Below, piece after piece: positions 34,486 through 44,397 of a stretch of 62,491 nt of DNA. The notes beneath the pieces are model-generated. The model saw only the letters and a list, made by a program, of their open reading frames with translations. It made no database searches and was not told the DNA's origin. The stretch lies in assembly GCA_905478855.1 (NCBI GenBank), contig CAJQKF010000070.1, positions 1 to 62,491 of the forward strand. The letters are read 5' to 3'. Numbering within the stretch: the first letter of the stretch is position 1; each line of letters begins with the position of its first letter. The translations under genes and the position numbers were made by a program. This DNA comes from an uncultured Gammaproteobacteria bacterium. Its GTDB lineage: Bacteria > Pseudomonadota > Gammaproteobacteria > Arenicellales > CAJQKF01.

Positions 34486-36531
34486 ATGCAAATCAATGGT
34501 TGTTGTCCTCATGACTGTCCCGATGGCTGTGGAATTGTTACCACAGTTGAAAATGGTGTCGCTATAGAGTTTTCGGCGCAACCCGAACATCCTGTAACTC
34601 AGGGGTGGCTATGCGCCAAAGTTGCACCCTATCTTGAAAGGGTTTATCACAAGGAACGTCTACAATATCCAATTCGTCGTATTGGTGCAAAAGGCAGTGG
34701 ACAATGGCAGCGAATTAGCTGGACCGATGCACTTAGCGAGATTTCTGATAACTGGAAGCAGGTTATCGACCAACATGGGGCGGAGGCCATATTACCCTAC
34801 AGCTACAGCGGAACACTGGGTTTGGTACAAATGGCTGTGGCTAGTGCGCGATTGTGGAATCGTATGGGCGCCAGTCGGTTGGAACGATCTATTTGCATGG
34901 GGGCAACCCGGCATACGATTCGAAGCACCTTAGGTGCTCGCATGAGTCCACCCTACCATCATGTTCTGGATAGCAAGCTAATCATCCTATGGGCCCACAA
35001 TCCGGTTAGCACTGCACCTCATTTAATGCCGTATCTTCGACAAGCGCGTCGAGATGGTTGCCTAATAATCGCAATAGATCCACAACTCTCACGCAGCGCA
35101 AAAAGTGCTGACCTGCATATCCGTCCTTTGCCCGGTAGCGATTATGCACTTGCATATGGAATTGCCCACAGTCTATTTTTTGAGTGTAAAGTTAGTACCA
35201 AATGGCTAGAAAAGAATACCGTAGGATGGTCGGAGTATCGAGACTTTGTAGCACATTTTAATCCACAGCGAGCGGCCGAAATTGCCGGTGTTACAGCGAA
35301 GGAAATTCGCAAAATAGCCAAACTGCTAGCAACGACTAATCCTGCCATGATTCGAATGGGAGATTCAGTTAATCGTAACAGACGTGGAGGCCAGACGGTA
35401 CACGCTATAGCTGTGTTACAAGCTATCACTGGCCAATATGGAATTCGTGGTGGTGGACTGAGTTGCTCAACAGGTGACTACTTTCTATGGGATGACGAAG
35501 CCGTTAATAAATGGACTGAGTGTCCTCCTCCTGCACGAATGATTAACATGAATCAACTCGGAGTAGTTTTGAATGGTAGCCATAGTGGTGCGCCGGTTAA
35601 GTCACTATTTGTATTCGCCGCCAATCCCATGACCTCTTCGCCGAATACGGAAGAGATAAGACGTGGTCTTTGCCGTGAAGATTTATTTACGGTAGTCCAC
35701 GATTCGTTTATGACCGATAGCGCAAGTTATGCAGATATTGTTCTGCCCGCTACGTCGCAACTGGAACAGGTAGATTTACATAGAGGATATGGACATACTT
35801 ATATGAGCCTTAATAAACAGGCTATTGAACCGTTATATGAATGCAAAAGTAATTGGGAAACCATGGGACTTTTAGCAGCCTCTATGGGTTTCAATGAGGA
35901 CTGGCTGCAAGAAAGCCCAGAACAGGTGATCCAAGGTATCATCGATGCCACCAACAACCCACGGTTGGTTGAAAATCTTTGGCAAGAATTAACACAACAT
36001 GGTCATGTGGGATTCGCCGAACCCGACGAGGTACCATTCTTTCAATTGCAATTCCCAACCCCCTCCGGCAAGATTGAAATCGATGCGATACCTCGAGAAC
36101 TGAAAACGAAAATCACTGACCGACAGGACGACCAACTTGATGTGTCTCAGGAAGAGGGTTTACGTGAGACGTTGCAGTTAAGATTAATTTCTCCTGCAGC
36201 TCACCATTTCGTTAATTCCAGTCTGGCCAATCTACCAACTTGTAAGGCTCGTGAGAAGCAACCAACAGCAATCCTGCATCCCAACGACGCACAATCCATT
36301 GGTTTATTGAGTGGAGATGATATTCGACTTTTTAATCAATACGGTTGGTGTCTGCGTAAGTTACAAATTTCGAATTCTATTCGACAAGGTGTTGTGGTGG
36401 CACATAAGGGATATTGGTCAAACATGTATCCAGACTCTGGCATTAACCGAGTGACCACGGATGAGTTAGCAGACGTAGCCGGACAGAGCTCATTTAATTC
36501 TACACTAGTCAATATTGAGGCGGCTACGTGA
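34486..36531 (+). CDS. Molybdopterin oxidoreductase (formate-dehydrogenase/DMSO-reductase superfamily)
   Basis: 681 residues. The N-terminal [4Fe-4S] site is C7, C11, C15 and C43 (CPHDCPDGC ... GWLCAK). The molybdopterin domain (about 55-470) includes LIILWAHNPVSTAPHLMPY and FVFAANPMTSSPNTEEIRRGL. A C-terminal dinucleotide-binding domain (about 565-675; LRLISPAAHHFVNSSL) follows. There is no twin-arginine leader, so it acts in the cytoplasm. The residue that ligates Mo is not obvious; the usual position falls in ERSICMGATRHT, with a Cys available. Substrates in this group range from formate to N- or S-oxides. It overlaps the following dehydrogenase by 4 bases (GTGA). Confidence 0.87.
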   Translation: MQINGCCPHDCPDGCGIVTTVENGVAIEFSAQPEHPVTQGWLCAKVAPYLERVYHKERLQYPIRRIGAKGSGQWQRISWTDALSEISDNWKQVIDQHGAEAILPYSYSGTLGLVQMAVASARLWNRMGASRLERSICMGATRHTIRSTLGARMSPPYHHVLDSKLIILWAHNPVSTAPHLMPYLRQARRDGCLIIAIDPQLSRSAKSADLHIRPLPGSDYALAYGIAHSLFFECKVSTKWLEKNTVGWSEYRDFVAHFNPQRAAEIAGVTAKEIRKIAKLLATTNPAMIRMGDSVNRNRRGGQTVHAIAVLQAITGQYGIRGGGLSCSTGDYFLWDDEAVNKWTECPPPARMINMNQLGVVLNGSHSGAPVKSLFVFAANPMTSSPNTEEIRRGLCREDLFTVVHDSFMTDSASYADIVLPATSQLEQVDLHRGYGHTYMSLNKQAIEPLYECKSNWETMGLLAASMGFNEDWLQESPEQVIQGIIDATNNPRLVENLWQELTQHGHVGFAEPDEVPFFQLQFPTPSGKIEIDAIPRELKTKITDRQDDQLDVSQEEGLRETLQLRLISPAAHHFVNSSLANLPTCKAREKQPTAILHPNDAQSIGLLSGDDIRLFNQYGWCLRKLQISNSIRQGVVVAHKGYWSNMYPDSGINRVTTDELADVAGQSSFNSTLVNIEAAT

Positions 36532-37505
36532 GTAAAAAATTTCGTGTTCTTTGCGCACTGACCCATGGCTTCGAAGAGCTTAAAACTCAATGTAAGGCGC
36601 TTACCCATGTTGAATTTATAGACAATTCCATCGCCCAACACGAGACTAAGAAAGTCGACCGTATAGATGCTGTAATCTCCTACGCGAGTCTCTATACCGA
36701 ATCGTTACACCACACAATTATTAAGTCCAAGCCAACATGGATTCATTTGGTTACGGCTGGTGTAGATCCATTAATAAAATACCCTCCTCCGATAAACACA
36801 ATGATTAGTAGTTCAGGATACGTATGGAGTGCCACCGTTGCGGAACATGCGATCGCATTGTTATTTTGTTTACTTCGTGCTTTAAAACCCAGTATTGAGC
36901 GGGTTAAAAGCGGCTCATGGAATCGACTGAATATCGTGCCACAGATGCGGAGTATTCGTTACGCGAAAATTCTAGTTATCGGCTATGGTTCAATTGGTCG
37001 GCAGATTACAAAACAACTCCAAGGCTTTGATGTTTCAATAACTGGCTTGGCCCGTACATCACGATCTGAGCAGGGTATAAAGGTCTTTTGTATGGAACAT
37101 CTCGACCGTCAACTCGCAGAAAATGACATAGTCATCAATTGCTTGCCACTTAACCCACAAACTAAACACGTATTGTCAAACTCACAATTCATTAAGATGA
37201 AAGAAGATGCACTCTTCATCGATGTGTCCCGCGGTGGCACAGTAGATCAAGCGGCTTTGCTGGTTGGTCTTCGCGATCGAAAACCCGCAGCGGCGGGGTT
37301 GGATGTATTTGAAGTTGAACCATTACCTATTCACAACGAGTTACGAAAACTGGATAACGTTGTTCTAACTCCCCATGTTGCCGGCTTTGGAAGCCAACAA
37401 GTTATTGATGATATGGCAAGATCTGCTTATGAAAACTTGTCTGATGTATTGGCAAATATCCCCCCCAGAGACAGCATTTCCCTAAACAAAATCTGCGTTG
37501 AGTAA
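36528..37505 (+). CDS. D-isomer-specific 2-hydroxyacid dehydrogenase
   Basis: 325 residues from a GTG that overlaps the Mo-enzyme stop, with GAGG 8 bases before. The NAD motif is VIGYGSIGRQI (about 148-158). Catalytic residues are Arg in DVSRGGTVDQAAL, Glu in EVEPLP and His in LTPHVAGFG. It interconverts a 2-hydroxy acid and a 2-oxo acid with NAD(P)H. Tight coupling to a Mo enzyme is unusual and suggests one pathway, possibly glyoxylate/glycolate or another short 2-oxo acid. Confidence 0.9.
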   Translation: MSKKFRVLCALTHGFEELKTQCKALTHVEFIDNSIAQHETKKVDRIDAVISYASLYTESLHHTIIKSKPTWIHLVTAGVDPLIKYPPPINTMISSSGYVWSATVAEHAIALLFCLLRALKPSIERVKSGSWNRLNIVPQMRSIRYAKILVIGYGSIGRQITKQLQGFDVSITGLARTSRSEQGIKVFCMEHLDRQLAENDIVINCLPLNPQTKHVLSNSQFIKMKEDALFIDVSRGGTVDQAALLVGLRDRKPAAAGLDVFEVEPLPIHNELRKLDNVVLTPHVAGFGSQQVIDDMARSAYENLSDVLANIPPRDSISLNKICVE

Positions 37506-37594
37506 ATGTGTATCCAATCAAATTATAATTAAACTTTTTTGCTCATTGTATGAGTCAGATTAAACCAAAAACAACACGAAAGAGACTGAGTTTT

Positions 37595-38314
37595 ATGTCA
37601 ACAGTATTAATAACCGGAGCCAGTAAAGGCATAGGACGATCTTGCGCTACCCTTTTACATGACCGAGGTCATGAAGTAATCGGACTAGCACGTAATCCTG
37701 CTAATGGGGAGTTTCCTGGAGAGTTTCATTGTGTTGATTTACTAGACCGAAAAGCGCTAGATAGTATTTTAAAAACCCTTTGTGCTAGCAAACCGATAAC
37801 TGGCTTGGTTAACAACGCTGGAATTGTAGGCGCACAGCCTCTTAGTGAAATTAACCTCGAGACAATGGATGAAGTATTTCAAGTAAACCTAGGCGCCGCT
37901 ACACAATGTGCTCAACACTGTAGCAGTACCATGAAACAGCAAGGGGTTGGCAGTATCGTGAATATTTCCAGCGAGTTGGTACTTGGCCTACCTAACCGAA
38001 CAGCCTACACCAGCTCCAAGGCGGCCCTAATCAGCGCTACCCGAACCTGGGCACTTGAACTATCCCGCAACAATATTACTGTTAACGCCATTGCACCAGG
38101 TCCGGTTAATACTGAGTTTTTTACACGTAACAACCCACCCGGTTCTAGCGAACGGAAAAGAAAAATTGATCGAATTCCGATGGGTCGATTTGCGGAGCCA
38201 GCAGACATAGCCAAGACGGTAGCGTTCTTTTTATCTGAGGATGCCAGGTATATTACTGGGCAGACTCTTTTTGTAGATGGGGGATCGAGCCTTGCAAGTT
38301 CAGCTCTATTCTAA
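37595..38314 (+). CDS. Short-chain dehydrogenase/reductase (SDR)
   Basis: 239 residues from ATG 37595, preceded by GAG at a suitable distance; an in-frame ATG at 37550 adds a 15-residue leader without a ribosome site. Classical SDR motifs are ITGASKGIGRS, NNAGIVGAQ, the catalytic Ser in NISSELVLGL, and YTSSK with catalytic Tyr and Lys. The C-terminus DARYITGQTLFVDGGSS is typical of FabG-like members. It lies 89 bases behind the 2-hydroxyacid dehydrogenase and converges with the EamA gene. The substrate is unknown. Confidence 0.92.
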   Translation: MSTVLITGASKGIGRSCATLLHDRGHEVIGLARNPANGEFPGEFHCVDLLDRKALDSILKTLCASKPITGLVNNAGIVGAQPLSEINLETMDEVFQVNLGAATQCAQHCSSTMKQQGVGSIVNISSELVLGLPNRTAYTSSKAALISATRTWALELSRNNITVNAIAPGPVNTEFFTRNNPPGSSERKRKIDRIPMGRFAEPADIAKTVAFFLSEDARYITGQTLFVDGGSSLASSALF

Positions 38315-38330
38315 TCAATTGAGCAAACCA

Positions 38331-39254
38331 CTATTCGTATCGTTGCCTAGATTTACGCTTGTTAACCAATGATAAGCCGCCAAATATAAATAATACGGCA
38401 ATAACAAACTCAATACCGTGTTGCTCATTAAATATGAGCATCCCCCAGCCAATACCGGTTAAAGCGATGATATAGCTGCTGAAGCTATAGAAAACAGAAC
38501 CGGCAAGTTCAACAATTTTAAAAAAAAGGCTATATGCGATTGCAGCAATCAGGCCATGACCTAGTATTAGCCACTCCTCAGCTCCGGGGTCTTGCCATAT
38601 CGGATGAAACTGGTCCCAAATTACGGCCGTAGGTAATAAAAATATGAAGGCCGTTAATTGTGTAGCACCGGCCAATAAAAATGGGTGTTCTGAGGAAAAC
38701 TTATGTACACCGACAAACACACTCATCGCGGAATAACCCAACGGGCACAGAATAGCTAGAGCCACATACCAACTGATATCAATTCCCCCCGAGACCTTAG
38801 GTAGCGCAATTATTAACGCTCCTCCAAACCCAAGTAGAACCCCGAGTATGCGATGATTACTTATCCGCTCGATCTTCAGGAAAATCACAAAAAGGTAAGT
38901 AAAAATGGGTACCAATGTCAGTAAAACAGCCATCGTACCCGCCGCAAGCTGCCTCACCGCAATAAAGAAAATAACATTAGGTATGGCCGTTCCAATTAAG
39001 CCACAAACTAGATAATACGTAAGACGACCTCGCACACTTGGTAAGCGGCGTGTCTTGTAATAAGCCATAGACAGCAAAATGATCGAGGCAAACAGCGATT
39101 GCCACATCGCATAGCCCAGAGGAGGCACATCACTAATTGATACGAATTTCGATATACTTGTTGCACCCCCTCTGATGGTCCCAAGCACTAGCAAAAGTAC
39201 CAATGCCAACGAGAATACTTTTCCGATCTTAGACAATCTAAGGAGACCGGGCAA
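38331..39254 (-). CDS. EamA/DMT-family transporter
   Basis: 307 residues with ten predicted membrane spans in two EamA halves. The frame opens just after a TGA and the first start codon is a TTG at 39254; no ATG is nearby, so the true start is uncertain. Family members export amino acids, metabolites or toxic intermediates. It lies 67 bases behind the FixJ-type regulator in the same orientation and may be under its control. Confidence 0.82.
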   Translation of the reverse strand: MPGLLRLSKIGKVFSLALVLLLVLGTIRGGATSISKFVSISDVPPLGYAMWQSLFASIILLSMAYYKTRRLPSVRGRLTYYLVCGLIGTAIPNVIFFIAVRQLAAGTMAVLLTLVPIFTYLFVIFLKIERISNHRILGVLLGFGGALIIALPKVSGGIDISWYVALAILCPLGYSAMSVFVGVHKFSSEHPFLLAGATQLTAFIFLLPTAVIWDQFHPIWQDPGAEEWLILGHGLIAAIAYSLFFKIVELAGSVFYSFSSYIIALTGIGWGMLIFNEQHGIEFVIAVLFIFGGLSLVNKRKSRQRYE

Positions 39255-39321
39255 AAATCATTGACAGCTAGATCCCAACAAATAGACAGGAATACATAGT
39301 TTTTGATTTCGCATACCGATA

Positions 39322-39933
39322 CTAAATAGCACGACTTCGTTCAACCATCTGTACCAACTCGGCAAAAGATCCAACACCGAGCTTTCGCATTACATTTGCA
39401 CGATGTCGCTCAATGGTTTTAGGACTGATACTCAATAGTCTTGCAACCTCTTTATTCGAATTGCCTTTAACCAGCAAAATCAATACGTCCTGTTCTCGAC
39501 TACTAAGACTTCGCAAGGCATCCTCTGTTTCGACTTTTTGCAGTCTATTTTGACGATTACGCATATCCAGTTGAATCGCTTTATGGGTTTTTTCGATTAA
39601 CAAATGATCATTACAGGGCTTTTCAAGAAAATCGAATGCACCGAGTTTTAACGAACGAACGGCAACCGGCACATCGCCATGCCCCGTCATAATTATTACG
39701 GGCTCGTAAATACCATGAGTATGCATTTCCTTTAGTGCTTCCATGCCGCTAATACCAGGCATTCTCAAATCAAGGATCACACATCCTGGCCCATGATTTT
39801 CATAGGACTCAAAGAAACTATCCGCAGAAGGATAACTAAACCCCCTTAAATCTATTGACTCAACTAGAAACTGTACCGAATCGCGAACGTCACTATCATC
39901 ATCAACTATATGTACAAAATGCTGATTATTCAT
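39322..39933 (-). CDS. FixJ/NarL-type response regulator
   Basis: 203 residues. The receiver domain has the acidic pocket DDD (11-13), the phospho-accepting D55 (VILDLRMPG) and K105 (LEKPC). The C-terminal LuxR-type helix-turn-helix (about 140-200) reads LSSREQDVLILLVKGNSNKEVARLL. The receiver-linker arrangement and the SPKTIERHRANVMRKL helix are those of FixJ. It overlaps the kinase gene by 8 bases, so the pair forms one two-component system. Confidence 0.94.
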   Translation of the reverse strand: MNNQHFVHIVDDDSDVRDSVQFLVESIDLRGFSYPSADSFFESYENHGPGCVILDLRMPGISGMEALKEMHTHGIYEPVIIMTGHGDVPVAVRSLKLGAFDFLEKPCNDHLLIEKTHKAIQLDMRNRQNRLQKVETEDALRSLSSREQDVLILLVKGNSNKEVARLLSISPKTIERHRANVMRKLGVGSFAELVQMVERSRAI

Positions 39934-41968
39934 TATTCAATACGGGTAAGAAAAATTTAAAACACGAACCCTTTACAGAATTTTGGTCCAGCCAGAGTCT
40001 TCCCCCGTGGCCTTCGACAATAGTCCGACTTATCGATAGCCCCATACCCAAACCAGAATCTTTACTTGTGATGTAGGGTTCGAAAAGACAATTCGTAAGA
40101 TTATCTGCCACCCCTGAACCATTATCAGAAACCGATACGGTAACACCAATACCTTGCTCCGAGTAAGCCTGCAAAATAATAGTCGCATCCAATGTTGCGG
40201 ATTGTACGACAGCATCGATAGCATTTCTTAATAAGTTAAACAGAACCTGTGTTATTTCAATTCGATTCACCAGAACACATAGTTTTTCTGTAGGCAAAAG
40301 CACTTTATAACGAATATGATTTCTGATTAGAGCCCCATGAAGTAAGTCAGAGACCTCGTTAACCATCGACTCCAGTGACTCGTTCTTAACAACTGGCTGG
40401 CCTCGTCGTACAAAGTCCCCTACATGTTTAACAATGTCCTTTGCTCTTTGCCCAGCATTTCGAATGCTATCAAGCGCTTTTTGAATATCGTTTCTATTTA
40501 GCGTTTCTCTTTCCAAACGACGTAATAACCCGTTTGAATAATTAACAATTACCGCTAATGGTTGACTGAGTTCATGCGCTAGAGCCGAAGCCATTTCACC
40601 CATAGATGCACGTCGCAAAACCTGTGCCAACTCCGCTTCCTGGTGCCGCCTTTGTTCCTCGGCTCGTTTACGTGATGTGATATCTGTTCGGATGCTAACA
40701 ACGCCACCATCGCGAGTTGGTCGATCTGTTGCAAGCACCCAACGCCCATCAGTAAGTTCAACCTCCCTGGCACCAGATTCGCTAGGATAGTCAGTAAGGC
40801 GGTCAGTAACCCAGGCCTGCGGATTGCTCTTAGCGGCCTTTATTTCCCCAGCCTTAACACTCGCTTCAACAAGAGCTTCAAACTTTGTGCCTTTGGTCAT
40901 CTTATCAGCTACTTTTGGAAATAACTGCAGTATCTTATCGTTGAATTCAACCAAAGATCCAGATTGATCAAATAGAAGAAAGCCATCCGACATCGATTCC
41001 AAAGCCGCAGTAAGCCTACTACGCTGTTGATCTACAGCGGCTTCGGCGTTCTTGGTTTCCGTAATGTCCTGCGCTGCAACCATTATTTGCACAACACGCT
41101 GCTCTTTCGAGCAATATATTGGTCGTCCGAATACTCTTATCCAGCGTGTACTACCCTGACTATCAATGACACGAAATTCATCAATGGAGGTTTTATTCGA
41201 AAGTAGACGCTCGAGACGTTCATCCAGCAAACCATTGTCATCGGGATGGATTATTGGTCTCCAAAGCCGGTAATGGCGGTCCTGTATTTGTGGCGTAAAT
41301 TCCTTGCTCAAACGTCCGGTATACCAGATCGTTTGCATCCTATTATCAGGATCTACTTGATATACATAGATCAAATCCGACATGAGTTCAGAAACAATCC
41401 TGTAACGCTCCTCACTTTTTTGACGCGCCTGATTCTCCTTCTGTAACTGCTGGTTGCGAAACTCCAACTCTGTTGTAGCTTTAATAACCCGACGATCTAA
41501 CTCAAAATTTGCCACCTGAAGCGCATTCTCCGCTTTTCGCCTTTTGGTTACATCTCGAACCAGAAAGAAATAGCCTTGTATCGTGTCGTCAATTTGATCC
41601 GGGATGTAATTCAGATGAACTATTCTGGCATGGCCATCAGGATACTGAATTTTCCGTTCCTCGTTAATCTCCTCACCATTTAACACCCGTTTTAGAAGTT
41701 CTTCCACAATTCCATAGTGCTCATCCGTGAAAAGTGTCCGTAACTGCATACCAATAAGATCCGACCTCGGGCGTTGATACCAGCTTTCAATTAGCTTGTT
41801 GGCATAGACTATTATTAATTGAAGATCGACATATCCGACTAAACCCGGTAATGAATCCATTATTTGAACCAGTCTGGCCTGGTTACGATTGAGCCGAACT
41901 ATTTCCCCACGTAGTTGCTGAACGGAGTCAGGGTTGGTATTCTCGTGTAGGGAGTCAGTGTTTTGCAT
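39926..41968 (-). CDS. PAS-domain sensor histidine kinase (FixL-like)
   Basis: 680 residues and no transmembrane segment, so a soluble sensor. There are three PAS-type domains (about 37-150, 185-310 and 320-435), with a charged coiled-coil between the first two. The HisKA box is ASALAHELSQPLAVIVNYSNG, and the ATPase part has NLLRNAID, SDNGSGV and GLGMGLSISRTIVEGHGG. It phosphorylates the adjacent FixJ-type regulator. PAS ligands are unknown; no heme-binding His pattern could be assigned with confidence. ATG 41968 lies behind a very AT-rich stretch that may contain the divergent promoters. Confidence 0.93.
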   Translation of the reverse strand: MQNTDSLHENTNPDSVQQLRGEIVRLNRNQARLVQIMDSLPGLVGYVDLQLIIVYANKLIESWYQRPRSDLIGMQLRTLFTDEHYGIVEELLKRVLNGEEINEERKIQYPDGHARIVHLNYIPDQIDDTIQGYFFLVRDVTKRRKAENALQVANFELDRRVIKATTELEFRNQQLQKENQARQKSEERYRIVSELMSDLIYVYQVDPDNRMQTIWYTGRLSKEFTPQIQDRHYRLWRPIIHPDDNGLLDERLERLLSNKTSIDEFRVIDSQGSTRWIRVFGRPIYCSKEQRVVQIMVAAQDITETKNAEAAVDQQRSRLTAALESMSDGFLLFDQSGSLVEFNDKILQLFPKVADKMTKGTKFEALVEASVKAGEIKAAKSNPQAWVTDRLTDYPSESGAREVELTDGRWVLATDRPTRDGGVVSIRTDITSRKRAEEQRRHQEAELAQVLRRASMGEMASALAHELSQPLAVIVNYSNGLLRRLERETLNRNDIQKALDSIRNAGQRAKDIVKHVGDFVRRGQPVVKNESLESMVNEVSDLLHGALIRNHIRYKVLLPTEKLCVLVNRIEITQVLFNLLRNAIDAVVQSATLDATIILQAYSEQGIGVTVSVSDNGSGVADNLTNCLFEPYITSKDSGLGMGLSISRTIVEGHGGRLWLDQNSVKGSCFKFFLPVLNNE

Positions 41969-42089
41969 GCAAATATTTTTTGTCGAAATAGTGATACTGT
42001 ATAAATAAACATAACATAATATAATATAATTTCACTAATATTTTCAGTCACTACGCGTTCGACACGCAATCCGCAGAGGAACAAAGAGA

Positions 42090-43181
42090 ATGAGTATCGT
42101 AACTTCTTATTTCGCTAATACATATACTGGGTCTCGTAGAAAATTTCAACAAGCTTGTTTGCAGGCCGGTATCGAGATCGAGCATTATGTACATACGCTA
42201 CGCGGAATTAATGACGAAGAGTTAGCGACAGACGTGGCAAGAATAGGCCCACAAGACGCTGAAACAATCATTTTTCTGACAAGTGCCACTCATGGTGTGG
42301 AAGGTTTTGGTGGCTCAGGGGTCCAAGTTGGAATGTTACTGGATGAAAAACGCCCATTATTGCCTGATGGAACAGCTCTAGTATTGATTCATGGTGTCAA
42401 TCCATTTGGCTTTTCATGGTGTCGACGAGTAAACGAAGACAATATCGATATGAATCGAAACTTCGTCGATCATGCCGGTAAAAACTATCCTGAGAATGAT
42501 TTGTTTGAATTACTGTATCCCCATGCAGTTCCAAAACGATGGAAAGACTCTGACTTTCAGGAATGTAATGAAAAACTGGCAAAGTTAGCTGAAGAATATG
42601 GAGTTGTCGATGTTAGGAAGGCATTAACAAAGGGCCAATACTTTCATTCTGACAGTGTCCATTTTGGCGGACAAAGCGCAAGCTGGTCTAATGAGACGCT
42701 TTACAAGATTTGTAACAAAGAGCTAGCGAATGCCAAAAATGGGATTTTAATTGACCTGCACACTGGACTTGGCCCCTATGGCTACGGGGAGTTAATGACA
42801 CCGTCCAAACCGGGGGAAGCAGTGTTTGATCAGTTGCAAAAATGGTTTGGAGATGAGGTTCATAGTACAACAGCCGGGGCGTCTAATTATGCTGGTTCAA
42901 AGGGTTCGGTGCTTGCCGGGTTTCGTCCTGGTTCATCAAAACTAAACTGGACCTCAGTCGGTCTCGAGTTTGGCACGCTGGAACAGAAGATAGTAAGCCA
43001 CGCCATGCGTGGTGATATTTGGCTGTATGTACACGGTGAACCACAAAGCGTATTAGGAGATGAAATTAGAACGCTTGTGAGAGATGCATTTTATGTGGAT
43101 GAAGATCGTTGGAAAGATATGCTTTGGGAACGCGGACGAGAAGTGGTAGACCGTGTTTTTAATGGCTTATCTAACTCATAA
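42090..43181 (+). CDS. DUF2817 (M14-like) metallopeptidase
   Basis: 363 residues with AGAGGAACAAAGAG before the ATG. The DUF2817 motifs are SATHGVEGFGGSGVQ (about 68-82; His and Glu would bind zinc), NMNRNFVDH, and IDLHTGLGPYGYGELMT (third ligand). The fold is related to zinc carboxypeptidases of family M14, but the substrates of DUF2817 proteins are not established. No signal peptide is seen. It heads a + strand group with the binding-protein-like gene and the amidase. Confidence 0.87.
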   Translation: MSIVTSYFANTYTGSRRKFQQACLQAGIEIEHYVHTLRGINDEELATDVARIGPQDAETIIFLTSATHGVEGFGGSGVQVGMLLDEKRPLLPDGTALVLIHGVNPFGFSWCRRVNEDNIDMNRNFVDHAGKNYPENDLFELLYPHAVPKRWKDSDFQECNEKLAKLAEEYGVVDVRKALTKGQYFHSDSVHFGGQSASWSNETLYKICNKELANAKNGILIDLHTGLGPYGYGELMTPSKPGEAVFDQLQKWFGDEVHSTTAGASNYAGSKGSVLAGFRPGSSKLNWTSVGLEFGTLEQKIVSHAMRGDIWLYVHGEPQSVLGDEIRTLVRDAFYVDEDRWKDMLWERGREVVDRVFNGLSNS

Positions 43182-43199
43182 TTCCGTAAGACGAACTTT

Positions 43200-44252
43200 A
43201 TGACAGACCTTCAAATACTATGTTGGGATGGCTATGATGAAAGTGATTTTCTACATCAGTTTGGGCAATCACAAAAATTGTCTATAGAAGCATCTAAATT
43301 GGTGTCGGATACTTGGGCTGCCCAGCAAGTTATGCAGGGTCTAGCGAAAATAGATATTTTGAATATCAATAATCCTTATGCCCGTAAGCAGCTATTCCCT
43401 AGCAATAAAATTCGTAGTCTGGATAAAAGCCTATTTATTCCTAAACTGGAGTACTCCCTACCCTGGACATCAAGTCTTGGGGATTGGGCCTATGCAGATA
43501 GCGGGGAACTGATTGGCATACCGCAACGCTTTGGTCCATTTAACTTTGTTGTAAACACCAATACTATCTCGGCAACCACTGCTGCTGACGAAGGATTTAA
43601 TTTGATTATTGAATCTACCTCCAGGCCGAACTACGGTATTTTATTGTTCCCAGAGTTTAACGTATTTCATATTTGTATTTCGGCAGGACTAAACCCTTTT
43701 GGCCCACTAGGAGAAGAGGAACTACAGCGCTTTGATTTCATGGCAAGACACTGGTTTCAGAATGCCAGTCTAATTAGCAACGACAGCAATCAATTAAACC
43801 AAGCTTTGGTTGATGGTGATATCGACCTTTTTCTATCCGGTGGCCTATTTACGTCAGCAAATTTGCGGCTTCAGGGGTACCAGAACATTCAAGCGATCAC
43901 TCCAAAAAGTGGTCCGATTAATGGCCATGGTGCTATCGCTTTTGTTGAAATCACCTCTATTCCGACTCAAAGTCTACGTCCCAAAATTGCGGAGAGCTTC
44001 TTATCTTACATACTGGAACCGAGTGTAGCTGCTCAAGTTGCCAGTAATAAAAATGTGTGTAACCCAATTATTCAAATGGGTAATCCAGCGGTTTTTAATT
44101 TAATGTCCAGTAAAGTTCTCGATGCTATCCAGTGGGATTCACTACAGGAAGATTTAGAACACTGTGCAGTTTATGACATCCCTACAGATTTTCCTGCCTT
44201 ATTGGCTAGACTAAAACTGATTCAGGAGCAAATATCAAACCATGGAAAATGA
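43200..44252 (+). CDS. Pot-type solute-binding-fold protein without signal peptide
   Basis: 350 residues. The fold opening LQILCWDGYDESDFLHQF and the later LSYILEPSVAAQVASNKNV are those of the spermidine/putrescine binding-protein family. Yet residue 1 is already the first beta strand, and the DUF2817 stop lies only 18 bases upstream, so there is no room for an export signal. It should therefore be cytoplasmic. No Pot-type permease or ATPase is adjacent. It could be a ligand sensor or carrier for the amidase, or a repurposed enzyme subunit. Confidence 0.78.
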   Translation: MTDLQILCWDGYDESDFLHQFGQSQKLSIEASKLVSDTWAAQQVMQGLAKIDILNINNPYARKQLFPSNKIRSLDKSLFIPKLEYSLPWTSSLGDWAYADSGELIGIPQRFGPFNFVVNTNTISATTAADEGFNLIIESTSRPNYGILLFPEFNVFHICISAGLNPFGPLGEEELQRFDFMARHWFQNASLISNDSNQLNQALVDGDIDLFLSGGLFTSANLRLQGYQNIQAITPKSGPINGHGAIAFVEITSIPTQSLRPKIAESFLSYILEPSVAAQVASNKNVCNPIIQMGNPAVFNLMSSKVLDAIQWDSLQEDLEHCAVYDIPTDFPALLARLKLIQEQISNHGK

Positions 44253-44397
44253 ACCAACGGCCGAATTAACACAGCAAACCGCTAACGTTGATGTGGATAG
44301 CGGACAAATTACGGAACTTGTGACGGACCCCTGGCAGTTCTCCCAATATCTAACTAAAAACCAGTTATCAGAGATTGATGTTGGAACTAATGAATAA
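44242..44397 (+). CDS. Small ORF of 51 residues between binding-fold protein and amidase
   Basis: ATG at 44242 overlaps the stop of the preceding gene by 11 bases, and the TAA at 44395-44397 overlaps the amidase start, so the three frames are arranged for translational coupling. The product is acidic (opening ENEPTAELTQQ, end SEIDVGTNE), with one Trp-centred TDPWQFSQYL motif. There is a suitable GGAGCA about 15 bases upstream. I do not recognise a family; a GatC/AtzG-like partner of the amidase is conceivable but no similarity is visible. Continuous coding overlap at both ends is the main support. Confidence 0.55.
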   Translation: MENEPTAELTQQTANVDVDSGQITELVTDPWQFSQYLTKNQLSEIDVGTNE

